DNA from: CAYFHQ01 sp964342805
GTDB lineage: Bacteria > Bacillota > Clostridia > Peptostreptococcales > Acidaminobacteraceae
DNA: 26,736 nt
Direction of reading: 5' to 3'
NCBI GenBank assembly: GCA_964342805.1
Contig: CAYFHQ010000047.1
Coordinates: 1-26,736, forward strand
Shown here in pieces: positions 1 through 8,046 of this stretch. Position 1 is the first letter of the stretch. Each line of letters begins with the position of its first letter. Below the pieces are notes generated by a model, which searched no databases, was not told the DNA's origin, and was given only the letters and a program-made list of their open reading frames with translations. The translations under genes were made by a program, and so were the position numbers.

Positions 1-70
1 AGGGAAAGGTCAACGGTGGATGTTCTCCGGGTTGACGATAGCCACATACTTTACAAATCCATTCTTTCAT
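1..70 (-). CDS. Rubredoxin-like protein, N-terminal fragment (cut by window edge)
   Basis: On the minus strand an ATG at 70-68 opens a frame that runs off the left edge. The 23 visible residues begin MKEWICKVCGY and continue with a Gly-Glu-x-Pro-Pro stretch. That is the first iron-binding knuckle (CxxCGY) typical of rubredoxins and of the rubredoxin domain of rubrerythrin-like proteins. A strong ribosome binding site (a run of six G on the minus strand, about 80-86) lies at good spacing upstream. The second CxxC pair would lie outside the window, so the family is likely but unproven. If correct, it would be a small cytoplasmic electron carrier common in anaerobes. It is divergent from topB, with about 130 bases between the two starts. 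Confidence 0.6.
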   Translation of the reverse strand, partial: MKEWICKVCGYRQPGEHPPLTFP

Positions 71-200
71 AGCATTTCCCCCCTTTTAATATCCATTTCA
101 TTTTACCCGATTTATCTGGAAATTACACAAAAGATTGTCAGGCTTCATTGCAACTGGTAGGCTTAAGAGAGAAAAAACGTTGGTCAGGGAAGGATATACA

Positions 201-2369
201 ATGAAAAAACTAGTTCTTGCAGAGAAACCCTCTGTAGGTAGAGATATAGCACGGGTATTGGGATGCACCAAAGGGAGTCATGGTTACCTGGAAGGTAATG
301 CCTACATTGTAACCTGGGCCATGGGCCACTTGATTGAACTGGCCACCCCAGAAATGTACGACAAGGCCTACGAAAAATGGCGGGAGGAGGACCTACCCAT
401 CCTGCCTGGTGGCCTGCGTAAAGTAGTCATTCGCAAAACAAGCAAGCAGTTCAATACCGTTAAGAAGCTCTTACAGAGAAATGATGTGGGCGAGGTGATC
501 ATCGCCACAGACGCTGGTCGTGAAGGGGAGCTGGTTGCCCGGTGGATCTTACACCAGGCCAAGGTCAAAAAGCCCTTAAAGCGTCTATGGATTTCTTCAG
601 TCACAGACAAGGCCATTACCCAGGGCTTTGCTAGCCTTAAGGAGGGTAGACAATACGAAAACCTCTTTGCAGCAGCTGAAGCCCGGGCGGAGGCGGACTG
701 GATTGTTGGCATAAATGCAACTCGGGCCTTGACTGTAAAACACAATGCCCAGTTGTCCTGTGGCCGCGTCCAAACACCTACCCTGGCCATGATTGCCAAG
801 AGGGACCAGGACATTCGTGAATTTCAGCCCAAGACCTATTTTGGCTTGACCCTGGTTGCTGGGTCCATGGAATGGTTGGTGAGGGACAAGAAAAACCAGA
901 CCCGCTTTTATCAGGAAAACAAGGTAGACCAAGTCCGTCAGCAATTGACTTCAGCGGTGCTTACAGTGGGGGACAAGACCATTAAAGAAAAGAAGAGTCA
1001 GCCCCCTCACTTATATGATCTGACAAGCCTCCAACAGGACGCCAACAAGCGATACGGCTTTTCGCCCAAGCGAACCCTATCGCTCATGCAAAAACTTTAT
1101 GAACAGCACAAGGTGTTAACCTATCCGAGAACGGACTCCAAGCATCTTACAGACGACATTGTTGAGACCCTAGGGGAGCGCCTGGCTTCTTGTGGTGTGG
1201 GGGAGTATGCAAAGTACGCAGCCCGTATTCGCAAGCGGGGCATACAAGCCTCCAAACATTTTGTGGACAACAATAAGGTCAGTGACCACCATGCCATTAT
1301 CCCAACGGAGGACCGGGTCTACTTGCAAACCCTAACGGATGATGAGCGAAAAATCTATGATTTGGTTGTAAGGCGCTTTCTTGCTGTTTTATATCCTGCC
1401 TATGTCATGGAGGAAACCAAGTTGACGGCGACCTTCAATGACCTACAAGTGACTGCAAATGGGACAAGGACAAAACAGTTGGGCTGGAAAGAGGTCATGG
1501 AAGGTTCAGAAGAAAACCCTGGCAAGGCCGCATCTTCTACCATGGAAGACATAGTGGTAGGTGAACAAATACCTGTAGAAAAGGTGAGGAAAACCACGGG
1601 TAAAACTGCACCACCGGCTCAGTTTACAGAGGCGAGTCTCCTGGCTGCCATGGAAAACCCCAAGCGGTTCATGGAAGGCGGAGACACAGAACTTGAGAAG
1701 ATTCTAGACTCCACCGGGGGGATTGGCACCGTGGCCACCCGGGCAGATGTCATAGAAAAGCTGTTTAATGGGTTTTATATTGAAAAGACGGACAAGGGCT
1801 TGAAAACGACTTCCAAGGGACGGCAGTTGCTGGATTTGGCGCCTGAAGCCCTGCGGTCGCCCCTGTTAACGGCCCAGTGGGAGAAACGACTCCAGGATAT
1901 CGCAGCGGGTAAAGAGAAAAAAACCGCTTTTGTTGGTGATATGCGGTCTTATACCAAGAAGGCAGTGGGGGACATTTTGTCCTCAGCCAAGACCTATAAA
2001 CATGACAATGTCAGCCGGTCCAAGTGTCCGGAATGTGGAAAGTTCCTTTTGGACGTTAAGGGTAAGCGGGGGAAAATGCAAGTTTGCCCAGACCGGGAGT
2101 GTGGTTATAAGAAGCGTTTGTCAACGGTGACCAATGCCCGATGCCCAGAGTGTCACAAGAAGATGGAACTCAAAGGACAAGGGGACAAAAAGCTATTCAC
2201 CTGTAAATGTGGATACCGCGAGCGACTCACGGCTTTTGAAAACCGGAAAAAGAAGGCAAGCAACAAGGCCAGCAAAAAGGACGTAAACCAGTATCTGAAA
2301 CATCAAAAATCCGACGAACCCTTTAACAATGCCTTTGCTGCAGCCTTTGAAAAACTCAAGAAAGACTAG
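201..2369 (+). CDS. topB: DNA topoisomerase III (type IA) with two C-terminal zinc ribbons
   Basis: Type IA topoisomerase of 722 residues that cuts one strand and passes the other, resolving recombination and replication intermediates. The Toprim domain opens at LAEKPSVGRD (residues 6-15), and the metal-binding TDAGREGE follows near 103-110. The catalytic tyrosine is Y308 in the TYPRTDS motif. The C-terminus carries two four-cysteine ribbons: C609/C612/C629/C634 and C648/C651/C668/C670. The start at 201 is chosen because AGGGAAGG ends seven bases before it and the protein then begins directly with the family N-terminus MKKLVLAEKP. An in-frame TTG at 135 would add 22 residues with no family likeness. 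The next gene begins 57 bases downstream with no clear terminator between them. Confidence 0.96.
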   Translation: MKKLVLAEKPSVGRDIARVLGCTKGSHGYLEGNAYIVTWAMGHLIELATPEMYDKAYEKWREEDLPILPGGLRKVVIRKTSKQFNTVKKLLQRNDVGEVIIATDAGREGELVARWILHQAKVKKPLKRLWISSVTDKAITQGFASLKEGRQYENLFAAAEARAEADWIVGINATRALTVKHNAQLSCGRVQTPTLAMIAKRDQDIREFQPKTYFGLTLVAGSMEWLVRDKKNQTRFYQENKVDQVRQQLTSAVLTVGDKTIKEKKSQPPHLYDLTSLQQDANKRYGFSPKRTLSLMQKLYEQHKVLTYPRTDSKHLTDDIVETLGERLASCGVGEYAKYAARIRKRGIQASKHFVDNNKVSDHHAIIPTEDRVYLQTLTDDERKIYDLVVRRFLAVLYPAYVMEETKLTATFNDLQVTANGTRTKQLGWKEVMEGSEENPGKAASSTMEDIVVGEQIPVEKVRKTTGKTAPPAQFTEASLLAAMENPKRFMEGGDTELEKILDSTGGIGTVATRADVIEKLFNGFYIEKTDKGLKTTSKGRQLLDLAPEALRSPLLTAQWEKRLQDIAAGKEKKTAFVGDMRSYTKKAVGDILSSAKTYKHDNVSRSKCPECGKFLLDVKGKRGKMQVCPDRECGYKKRLSTVTNARCPECHKKMELKGQGDKKLFTCKCGYRERLTAFENRKKKASNKASKKDVNQYLKHQKSDEPFNNAFAAAFEKLKKD

Positions 2370-2426
2370 CATAAGTCCGGTCAAATCGGGTATTAATTTA
2401 GGGTAGAAGAGAATTCGGAGGCCATA

Positions 2427-3701
2427 ATGCTGCATATCCTACATGTTGAACCCAGTCATTTTTTTCAGGAAGCAACCAGACAAATGGTCCAGTCCTTGGG
2501 CCACCAATATACCTACGTCGAGTCCACAGAGGACGCCTTTCGGGTCCTGGACAAACAAGCGGTTGACGTGATCATCACTGCCCTTGAGTTGACAGAGGGT
2601 TCAGGTGAGCAGTTTGTCTATTCCATAAACCGATCTCCCTACAGGTCCTTACCTATCTTGGTCCTTACGGCGACGGATAATATGGAGATGCGCAGAAAAC
2701 TGTTCGAAATGGGTGTTGTGGATTATCTGATTAAGGACCAGTTCTCTGAGGAGCATTTGGAGCGTTATTTTGACACCCTAGAAGTCGACGTTAACTTAAT
2801 GAAGCAGATTACAACCTTGAAAATCGCCGTTGTCGATGATAGTCATTTGACCTTGAAGGTGATCCAGAACATTTTGGAACAACAGGAAATTACCAACGTA
2901 GACTACTTTGACAGTTCAGAGTCTCTCTTGGAGACGCCTTTAGATTTTGACTTGTACATTATTGACCTGGTCATGCCCGGTGTTTCAGGTGAGGACCTGG
3001 TCATCCAGTTGAGACGGCATAACCCCATGGCGGCCATTATCCTGGTTTCTGCCATTGGCAACTACAAGACCATTTCTAACACCCTCATGTCTGGGGCGGA
3101 CGACTATATCATTAAGCCCTTTGACAGTACCATTTTTATGGCTCGGATTCGGGCCCACGCCCGGTCTTTCCTCCTGCGAATGGAACTGGAGGAAAAGAAC
3201 ATCCAACTGAGGGAACTGGCAGTAACAGACGGCCTCACAGGCCTCTATAACCACCGCTATATCATGGGGCGACTCCAGGAGGAAACCAGCCGGTCAGACC
3301 GTTATGGAAGTGACTTTTCTGTGATCCTTTTGGATATTGACGACTTTAAAGTGGTCAATGACACCAGGGGCCACCCCTTTGGGGACACGGTTCTTCAAAA
3401 TCTGGCGAATTTAATCACTTCCAGTGTGCGAAAGTCCGACATCGTTGGCAGGTACGGTGGTGAGGAATTTTTGATCCTCTTGCCGGAGGCAGATGCGGCT
3501 TGTGCTGAAATTGTTGGGGAGAAAATCCGTCAATCCATTGCCCTATTTGATTTTGGGGACGGTCTACATTTGACCATAAGTGGCGGAATTGCTACCATGG
3601 ATACGGTAACGAAAGCCAAGTTGGTCCAGTTGGCTGACCAAGGTCTATACAAGGCAAAACACTCAGGTAAGAATCAGTTGATCGCATTTCAAAGAGAATA
3701 A
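2427..3701 (+). CDS. Response regulator diguanylate cyclase: pseudo-REC, REC, GGDEF
   Basis: A 424-residue soluble protein predicted to make cyclic di-GMP from two GTP. REC1 (about 1-115) is degenerate: the acidic pair is replaced by V-E8-P9 and the phosphoacceptor position is A52, although T81 and K103 remain. REC2 (about 131-250) keeps D137/D138, acceptor D180, S208 and K230, so it should accept phosphate. The GGDEF domain (about 262-424) has the catalytic GGEEF at 344-348 and an intact inhibitory I-site R335-x-x-D338 five residues before it. The layout recalls PleD of Caulobacter, but there REC1 is the phosphorylated domain, so the roles appear swapped here. The ribosome binding site GGAGG sits just before ATG 2427. 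No sensor kinase is in the window. Confidence 0.93.
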   Translation: MLHILHVEPSHFFQEATRQMVQSLGHQYTYVESTEDAFRVLDKQAVDVIITALELTEGSGEQFVYSINRSPYRSLPILVLTATDNMEMRRKLFEMGVVDYLIKDQFSEEHLERYFDTLEVDVNLMKQITTLKIAVVDDSHLTLKVIQNILEQQEITNVDYFDSSESLLETPLDFDLYIIDLVMPGVSGEDLVIQLRRHNPMAAIILVSAIGNYKTISNTLMSGADDYIIKPFDSTIFMARIRAHARSFLLRMELEEKNIQLRELAVTDGLTGLYNHRYIMGRLQEETSRSDRYGSDFSVILLDIDDFKVVNDTRGHPFGDTVLQNLANLITSSVRKSDIVGRYGGEEFLILLPEADAACAEIVGEKIRQSIALFDFGDGLHLTISGGIATMDTVTKAKLVQLADQGLYKAKHSGKNQLIAFQRE

Positions 3702-3785
3702 TCACAAAAAATAGGGCAACCATGCAGGAATTTAGACCTATTGTGAATAATGATTCTTTATACGTTTGTGGTCAAGGGGGAAGCA

Positions 3786-4145
3786 ATGCTCATATTACAC
3801 TTAGAATATAGCGATTTTTTCAGGCGCGTGCTGAAAGACATGATCATCCAAAGTGGACATTCTGTTATTGAGTCCAAGAAGGGTGGAGATATTTTCAAAC
3901 TGTTGGCTCAAAATCCAGTGGATATGATCATTACTGGGTTGGAGCTATCGGACATGCTTGGTGAAGAAGTGATCGAAGAACTGAACGAGTCTCAATTTGG
4001 TGATTTACCCATTGTGGTGATTACAGGACTAGATATTATTGATTTAAAGGAGCGTATTAAGGGCTTAAAGATTAATGATTTTATCTTGAAACAGGATTTG
4101 GACCTTCACTCCTTCCAAAGGGTGGTTGACCGCCTGTTACCATAA
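3786..4145 (+). CDS. Stand-alone pseudo-receiver domain, paralogue of the cyclase REC1
   Basis: A 119-residue single-domain receiver-like protein. Its N-terminus (LHLEYSDFF) and core (DMIITGLELSD) match REC1 of the gene upstream (LHVEPSHFF and DVIITALELTE) far more closely than an ordinary receiver. Like REC1 it lacks the phosphoacceptor aspartate (G51 at that position) and the usual acidic pair. The switch threonine (VVITG) and the lysine (ILKQD) are retained. It is therefore unlikely to be phosphorylated in the usual way and may act by protein contact, for example with the cyclase. ATG 3786 is preferred because a purine-rich GGGGGAAG lies just before it; an in-frame ATG at 3750 adds 12 residues unlike receivers. 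It lies 84 bases after the cyclase gene and is followed by a weak terminator. Confidence 0.82.
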   Translation: MLILHLEYSDFFRRVLKDMIIQSGHSVIESKKGGDIFKLLAQNPVDMIITGLELSDMLGEEVIEELNESQFGDLPIVVITGLDIIDLKERIKGLKINDFILKQDLDLHSFQRVVDRLLP

Positions 4146-4161
4146 TACTGACAGCGGTGAC

Positions 4162-4186
4162 AGACACTCTCAATGGGTGTCTTTTG
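4162..4186 (+). terminator. Probable intrinsic terminator after the pseudo-receiver gene
   Basis: AGACAC (4162-4167) pairs with GTGTCT (4177-4182), extended inward by two further pairs, one of them G-T, and followed by TTTTG. The stem is short and the T run is interrupted, so termination may be partial. Confidence 0.55.
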
Positions 4187-4358
4187 TTCTTTATAGTCCT
4201 AAGACCCGTTTCATAGACATCTTACTGAGGATAGAATGTGTCGAATACTCCATATCTATCATTCGCGCCCCTGTGGTTTTTCCATAGGACTTTTGATATA
4301 GTATCACCGTTGGCATACACGAAGGTTGAAGTGAATCACGATGAACGAGGGTGGAGAA

Positions 4359-6494
4359 ATGAAATTACCGAAACTGAAAAAACCAAGTGTGCGCACGAAG
4401 AGGAAAATCAAAAAGGAAAAGAGCGCTAAAGGGGGTCGAACACTCAAAATGAAAAAGTGGAATATGCCTAAGATTGGTATATTCAAGAACCGCAAGCTAA
4501 AGACCTTGGTACGTGTGGGCATCTTTGCCCTGATTGCATGTATCATAGGCATGTCTGGCATTGCTCTCATGGCAATGAATGGGACAACTGAACTGGCCAT
4601 ACCGCTGATTAAAGCCAATAACGTCTTAATCAAGTCAACATTGGAAATGCGTAGAGCCGAACAATCATTTTTATTGACGGATTTGACCAATCCTGATTTT
4701 TACGAAGTTGGCGTGAGTGGCAATTTGTCACTGTTTGAAAAGCACTATGCAGACGCAACGCAGGCAGTAAATGAAATGAAGTCTTTAGCACCCAACATGA
4801 CAGCGGATATGGATGAAATTCAAAGGGATTTGGATCTGTACAAGGCTGGTTTCCTTGGCTTGACTGAAAAGTATAAGGAAAAGGGATTTAAAGATTTTGG
4901 TTTGGTAGGTGAGCTCAGAGGCACCATTCTCGACCTGGAAACAAAACTGGAAAGCCTGCCTTACAGTGAGAAACTACAGGTGGTCATGTTACAAATGCGT
5001 CGAGCAGAAAAGGACTATTTCTTGCGCAAGGAGGAAAAATACGTCGATGGTATGACGGCCTTGATAAAAGAGTTTCAGTCCCAAGCTGACAAAATGCAAT
5101 TGGACCTGCTTGCAGAAGAGGTCACAGGCTATAGTGCTGCAGATGTGAGTCAGTTAAAAGGGTTTGTGACAGCTTATGGCACCCAGTTCCAAGCCATCGT
5201 TGACATGGACCAAGAAATTGGTCTCAAGGATGATCAAGGTCTTAGAGGGTCCTACCGGGGAGCCGCAAATGCCCTGGGGGGTCTACTGAAGATCCAAGAC
5301 AAGAAGCTGGTTACGGCAGTCAATGACCAGCTGGAAAACGAAATGAACCGAATTGTCGTTTTCAGTATTGGAATAATCATTGGTGCTGTCCTACTTTATC
5401 TTGTATTTGAATTAATCATTATCCGTCCAATCGTGCAAACCAATGTGGTTGTGGGGGATATTGCCGAGGGCGATGGTGACCTGACCATTCAATTATCGGA
5501 AGACGGTAAAAATGAAATGTCCAGTATGCGCCATGCCATCAATGTGTTCGTGAAAAAGATCCATGCCATTATCATCAATGTGATCAGCTCAACCAATGTG
5601 GTCTCCACATCGGCGGGTGAGTTGGCCAATGCTGTGGAAGAAGCCAATCGAAATATTGAGAAGATCGCTGACTCTGTTCAATTGATTGCCCATGATATTG
5701 AAGGGAATAGCAGTGTGATTGAGGAAGTGACAGCTTCTGCCCAGCAGCTAACCTCCAGTGCTCAAATGGTTCAGGAGGAAACAGCCTCCGTCCACAAGCA
5801 GTCTGACCAAATGTTGGAGGCCGTTGGCCGTGGTTCTGATCGTATTGGTGACGTGGTCAAGGCCATTGAAGACGTGGAGAACATCTCTACAGAAGTGGTC
5901 CAGTCCATTGGTCAATTGGAGTCTTATTCAAGGGAAATCGATTCAATTGTAGACATGATCAAGGGGATCTCAGACCAAACCAACCTCCTGGCTCTGAATG
6001 CGTCCATCGAAGCGGCCCGTGCTGGTGAACACGGTCGTGGTTTCGCAGTTGTAGCTGAGGAAGTTCGCAAATTGGCTGAGGACTCAGGGTCTTCCACTGA
6101 GAAAATCAGTGCCCTGATTGGCAAAATGAGGGACATGGTAGCGACCACTGAAAAGGGCATTAACCAGGAAGCCCAGCTGATTGGTAACTCAGTAGCTTCC
6201 GGGAAACGGGCCCATGAGGAGTTTGTCTCCATCCAGGAGCTGGTGCGGGACATGACAGCCATGATTGACCATATTAATGAATTGGCCGGCCAGCAAGCCA
6301 GCGCCAGCGAACAGATTTCGTCTGCCATGGATGAAGTGGCCAAGGCCACGGATACAACGGCCATGTCTGCCAAGGAAATCAATGAAAATGTCGATGGACA
6401 GGTTGCAATTTTTGAGGAAATTGGCGCCAGTCTTGAAGAGTTAAACATTGTGGCCAAGCAGTTGAAAGATGAAACAGACCGGTTTAAGGTTTAA
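4359..6494 (+). CDS. Methyl-accepting chemotaxis protein with HBM-like sensor domain
   Basis: A 711-residue membrane chemoreceptor that would signal to CheA/CheW. It starts with an unusual cytoplasmic tail of about 52 residues containing some 22 Lys/Arg. TM1 (about 52-73), an extracytoplasmic helical sensor (about 75-330), TM2 (about 332-356), a HAMP domain (about 357-410) and a long coiled-coil signalling domain follow. The hairpin tip is near 539-576 (DQTNLLALNASIEAARAGEH), the CheA/CheW contact region. The sensor contains MRRAE twice, at M97 and M213, fitting a helical bimodular (HBM) fold; ligands of known HBM receptors are small molecules such as organic acids, but none is inferable here. 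There is no C-terminal CheR-tethering pentapeptide. The start could also be ATG 4341 (six more residues); 4359 gives the better distance to CGAGGG. I saw no confident promoter in 4187-4340. Confidence 0.93.
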   Translation: MKLPKLKKPSVRTKRKIKKEKSAKGGRTLKMKKWNMPKIGIFKNRKLKTLVRVGIFALIACIIGMSGIALMAMNGTTELAIPLIKANNVLIKSTLEMRRAEQSFLLTDLTNPDFYEVGVSGNLSLFEKHYADATQAVNEMKSLAPNMTADMDEIQRDLDLYKAGFLGLTEKYKEKGFKDFGLVGELRGTILDLETKLESLPYSEKLQVVMLQMRRAEKDYFLRKEEKYVDGMTALIKEFQSQADKMQLDLLAEEVTGYSAADVSQLKGFVTAYGTQFQAIVDMDQEIGLKDDQGLRGSYRGAANALGGLLKIQDKKLVTAVNDQLENEMNRIVVFSIGIIIGAVLLYLVFELIIIRPIVQTNVVVGDIAEGDGDLTIQLSEDGKNEMSSMRHAINVFVKKIHAIIINVISSTNVVSTSAGELANAVEEANRNIEKIADSVQLIAHDIEGNSSVIEEVTASAQQLTSSAQMVQEETASVHKQSDQMLEAVGRGSDRIGDVVKAIEDVENISTEVVQSIGQLESYSREIDSIVDMIKGISDQTNLLALNASIEAARAGEHGRGFAVVAEEVRKLAEDSGSSTEKISALIGKMRDMVATTEKGINQEAQLIGNSVASGKRAHEEFVSIQELVRDMTAMIDHINELAGQQASASEQISSAMDEVAKATDTTAMSAKEINENVDGQVAIFEEIGASLEELNIVAKQLKDETDRFKV

Positions 6495-6569
6495 ATCTGA
6501 GTATCGTCACTTGTGTCACCCGCTGACACCTGCGAAAATTGCATATCCATTATGGTGATTGAATTGGAG

Positions 6570-6629
6570 GAAGCGTCTTGCTCTTGCCCACTGGCAGAAA
6601 TCAGTGGGTAAGGTGGACGCTTCTTTTTT
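6570..6629 (+). terminator. Strong two-tier intrinsic terminator after the chemoreceptor gene
   Basis: Outer stem GAAGCGTC (6570-6577) with GACGCTTC (6616-6623); inner stem CCCACTG (6587-6593) with CAGTGGG (6602-6608). The outer stem is followed by a T-rich run ending at 6629. It separates the signalling block from the thiol genes. Confidence 0.85.
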
Positions 6630-6682
6630 ACTCTTTTTTCTTTGTTCATAAATTGTTTACGTGGAAGATATCTGCAAAATTA

Positions 6683-6710
6683 ATGACAGGGACACGAAAT
6701 ATTGTATAAT
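6683..6710 (+). promoter_or_regulatory. Sigma-A-type promoter for the thiol biosynthesis gene pair
   Basis: ATGACA at 6683-6688 (five of six to TTGACA), a 16-base spacer, and a perfect TATAAT at 6705-6710. Transcription would start near 6717, inside the upstream extension of the frame and before GTG 6751, which supports the shorter start for the next gene. Confidence 0.75.
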
Positions 6711-6750
6711 AGTATATGAATTTACTCGGATTTTGAAAGGCGGAGACAAG

Positions 6751-8046
6751 GTGACGGAAAGAGAATTTATCGAGATTCAAGCAGCATACTTCCGCGAGCA
6801 GGAGAAGGAAGCCTGTACGTGTTTAGGCGTAGAATTAGAGCATTTTATTATAGATGGGACAACGGGTAGGAGTTATTCCTATGACGAACCCAACGGCCAA
6901 AGAGACCTGTTAAATAAGCTCATGGGATCAGGTTGGGAAATCCTCACCGTTGAGGAAGGCAACCCCCTGGGTCTCGAAATGGATGGAGACACCATAACCC
7001 TGGAACCAGGTGGCCAGCTGGAGATCAGCCTGCGCCCCTTTCCCAAGGTAGCTCAAATTGTTGCCCGCTATAGACGGGTCCTCAGGGACATCTGTGACCA
7101 TTTGGAAGACAACCAACGGATTGCTTCAGTGGGCTATCATCCCCTTAGTAAAATCAATGAACTGCCCCTCTTGCCCAAGGCGAGATATGGCCTGATGTTT
7201 GAGCACTTCAAGGGGTCTGGTACCCACGGCCACAATATGATGAAGGGGACAGCAGCAACCCAGGTGTCCATTGACTACACCAGCGAAGAAGACTTTATTG
7301 CAAAGTTTCGAACGGCTAATTTCTTGTCTCCTGTTCTGTCCATGATTTTTGACGGGTCTCCGGTGTTTGAAGGGGACTTGTATGAAGGCAAGGGCCTAAG
7401 AATGCACATTTGGGACCACACTGACCCTGAGCGTTCGAAGGTGGTACCAGGTGCCCTTGACCAACAATTTGGCTACGAAGCTTATGCCAAGTACATTTTG
7501 AACTCACCACCCATCTTGATTACAAAGGATGACCAGACCATTTATACGGGTAAAACCCGGGTCTGTGACTTGCTCCACAAGGATTTTACAGAAGTGGAGC
7601 GGGAGCATTTGCTGGGCATGGTTTTCCCGGACGTGCGACTCAAGAAGTACATTGAAATCCGCATGGCTGACGCCCTGCCAATGCCCTATGCCATGGCTGT
7701 ACCAGCCTTAATCAAGGGGATTTTCTACGATAAGGACAATTTGAAGCGTTACTATGAACTTTCCCAAGTCTTCACTGACCAGGACGTCAAAGAAATGAAC
7801 CGACTGGTTCAGGCCAGTGGGCGCCCTTGTTACAAGGGTTTTGACTTAAAACTCATGGCAGAGCAATTGATCAATGACGCCCTCAAGGTTTTAGAGGCAG
7901 ATGAAGCGGATTACTTAGAAGAACTCAAGGAAATATTGGTGGCCTACGGCTCAGTGACAGCCTACCTAGCGGCCATCCGTAAGACATCCAACCAAGACTT
8001 CATCGAAGCCATTAGTGTAGGAGGCAAGCATGAAAGAGCTAAATGA
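6751..8046 (+). CDS. gshA: Glutamate-cysteine ligase, GCS2 / class 3 (plant- and EgtA-like) family
   Basis: Predicted to join L-glutamate and L-cysteine to gamma-glutamylcysteine with ATP, the first step of glutathione synthesis (431 residues, cytoplasmic). Family marks seen: GVELEHF near the N-terminus, an acidic stretch ending in LEPGGQLEIS, a PKARYGLM segment followed by a Gly/Met-rich H-G-H-N-M-M-K-G-T stretch, then TQVSIDYTSEEDFIAKFR and HIWDHTDPER. These line up with plant and proteobacterial GshA, not with the E. coli class 1 enzyme or the fused GshF of other Firmicutes. The start is GTG 6751, with AAAGGCGGAG upstream; a GTG at 6661 in the same frame lies before the promoter. It overlaps the next gene by 17 bases, pointing to coupled translation. 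A related carboxylate-amine ligase activity cannot be excluded. Confidence 0.85.
   Translation: MTEREFIEIQAAYFREQEKEACTCLGVELEHFIIDGTTGRSYSYDEPNGQRDLLNKLMGSGWEILTVEEGNPLGLEMDGDTITLEPGGQLEISLRPFPKVAQIVARYRRVLRDICDHLEDNQRIASVGYHPLSKINELPLLPKARYGLMFEHFKGSGTHGHNMMKGTAATQVSIDYTSEEDFIAKFRTANFLSPVLSMIFDGSPVFEGDLYEGKGLRMHIWDHTDPERSKVVPGALDQQFGYEAYAKYILNSPPILITKDDQTIYTGKTRVCDLLHKDFTEVEREHLLGMVFPDVRLKKYIEIRMADALPMPYAMAVPALIKGIFYDKDNLKRYYELSQVFTDQDVKEMNRLVQASGRPCYKGFDLKLMAEQLINDALKVLEADEADYLEELKEILVAYGSVTAYLAAIRKTSNQDFIEAISVGGKHERAK

Noticed and set aside
135..200. Upstream TTG extension of topB
   Set aside because: Adds 22 residues unlike any topoisomerase; ATG 201 has a proper ribosome site and the family N-terminus.
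368..814. Minus-strand open frame inside topB
   Set aside because: Lies over the conserved Toprim region; no ribosome site or recognisable product.
4187..4340. Possible c-di-GMP riboswitch or flagellar-sigma promoter before the chemoreceptor
   Set aside because: I looked for the GEMM riboswitch core and for TAAA...GCCGATAT; neither is present. Only weak -10-like stretches (TAGAAT, TATAGT) without good -35 partners.
5924..6457. Minus-strand open frame (177 codons) inside the chemoreceptor
   Set aside because: Serine/alanine-rich mirror of the coiled-coil signalling domain; no independent support.
6661..6750. Upstream GTG extension of the glutamate-cysteine ligase
   Set aside because: It would place the start before the -35/-10 at 6683-6710, so the transcript would not contain it.
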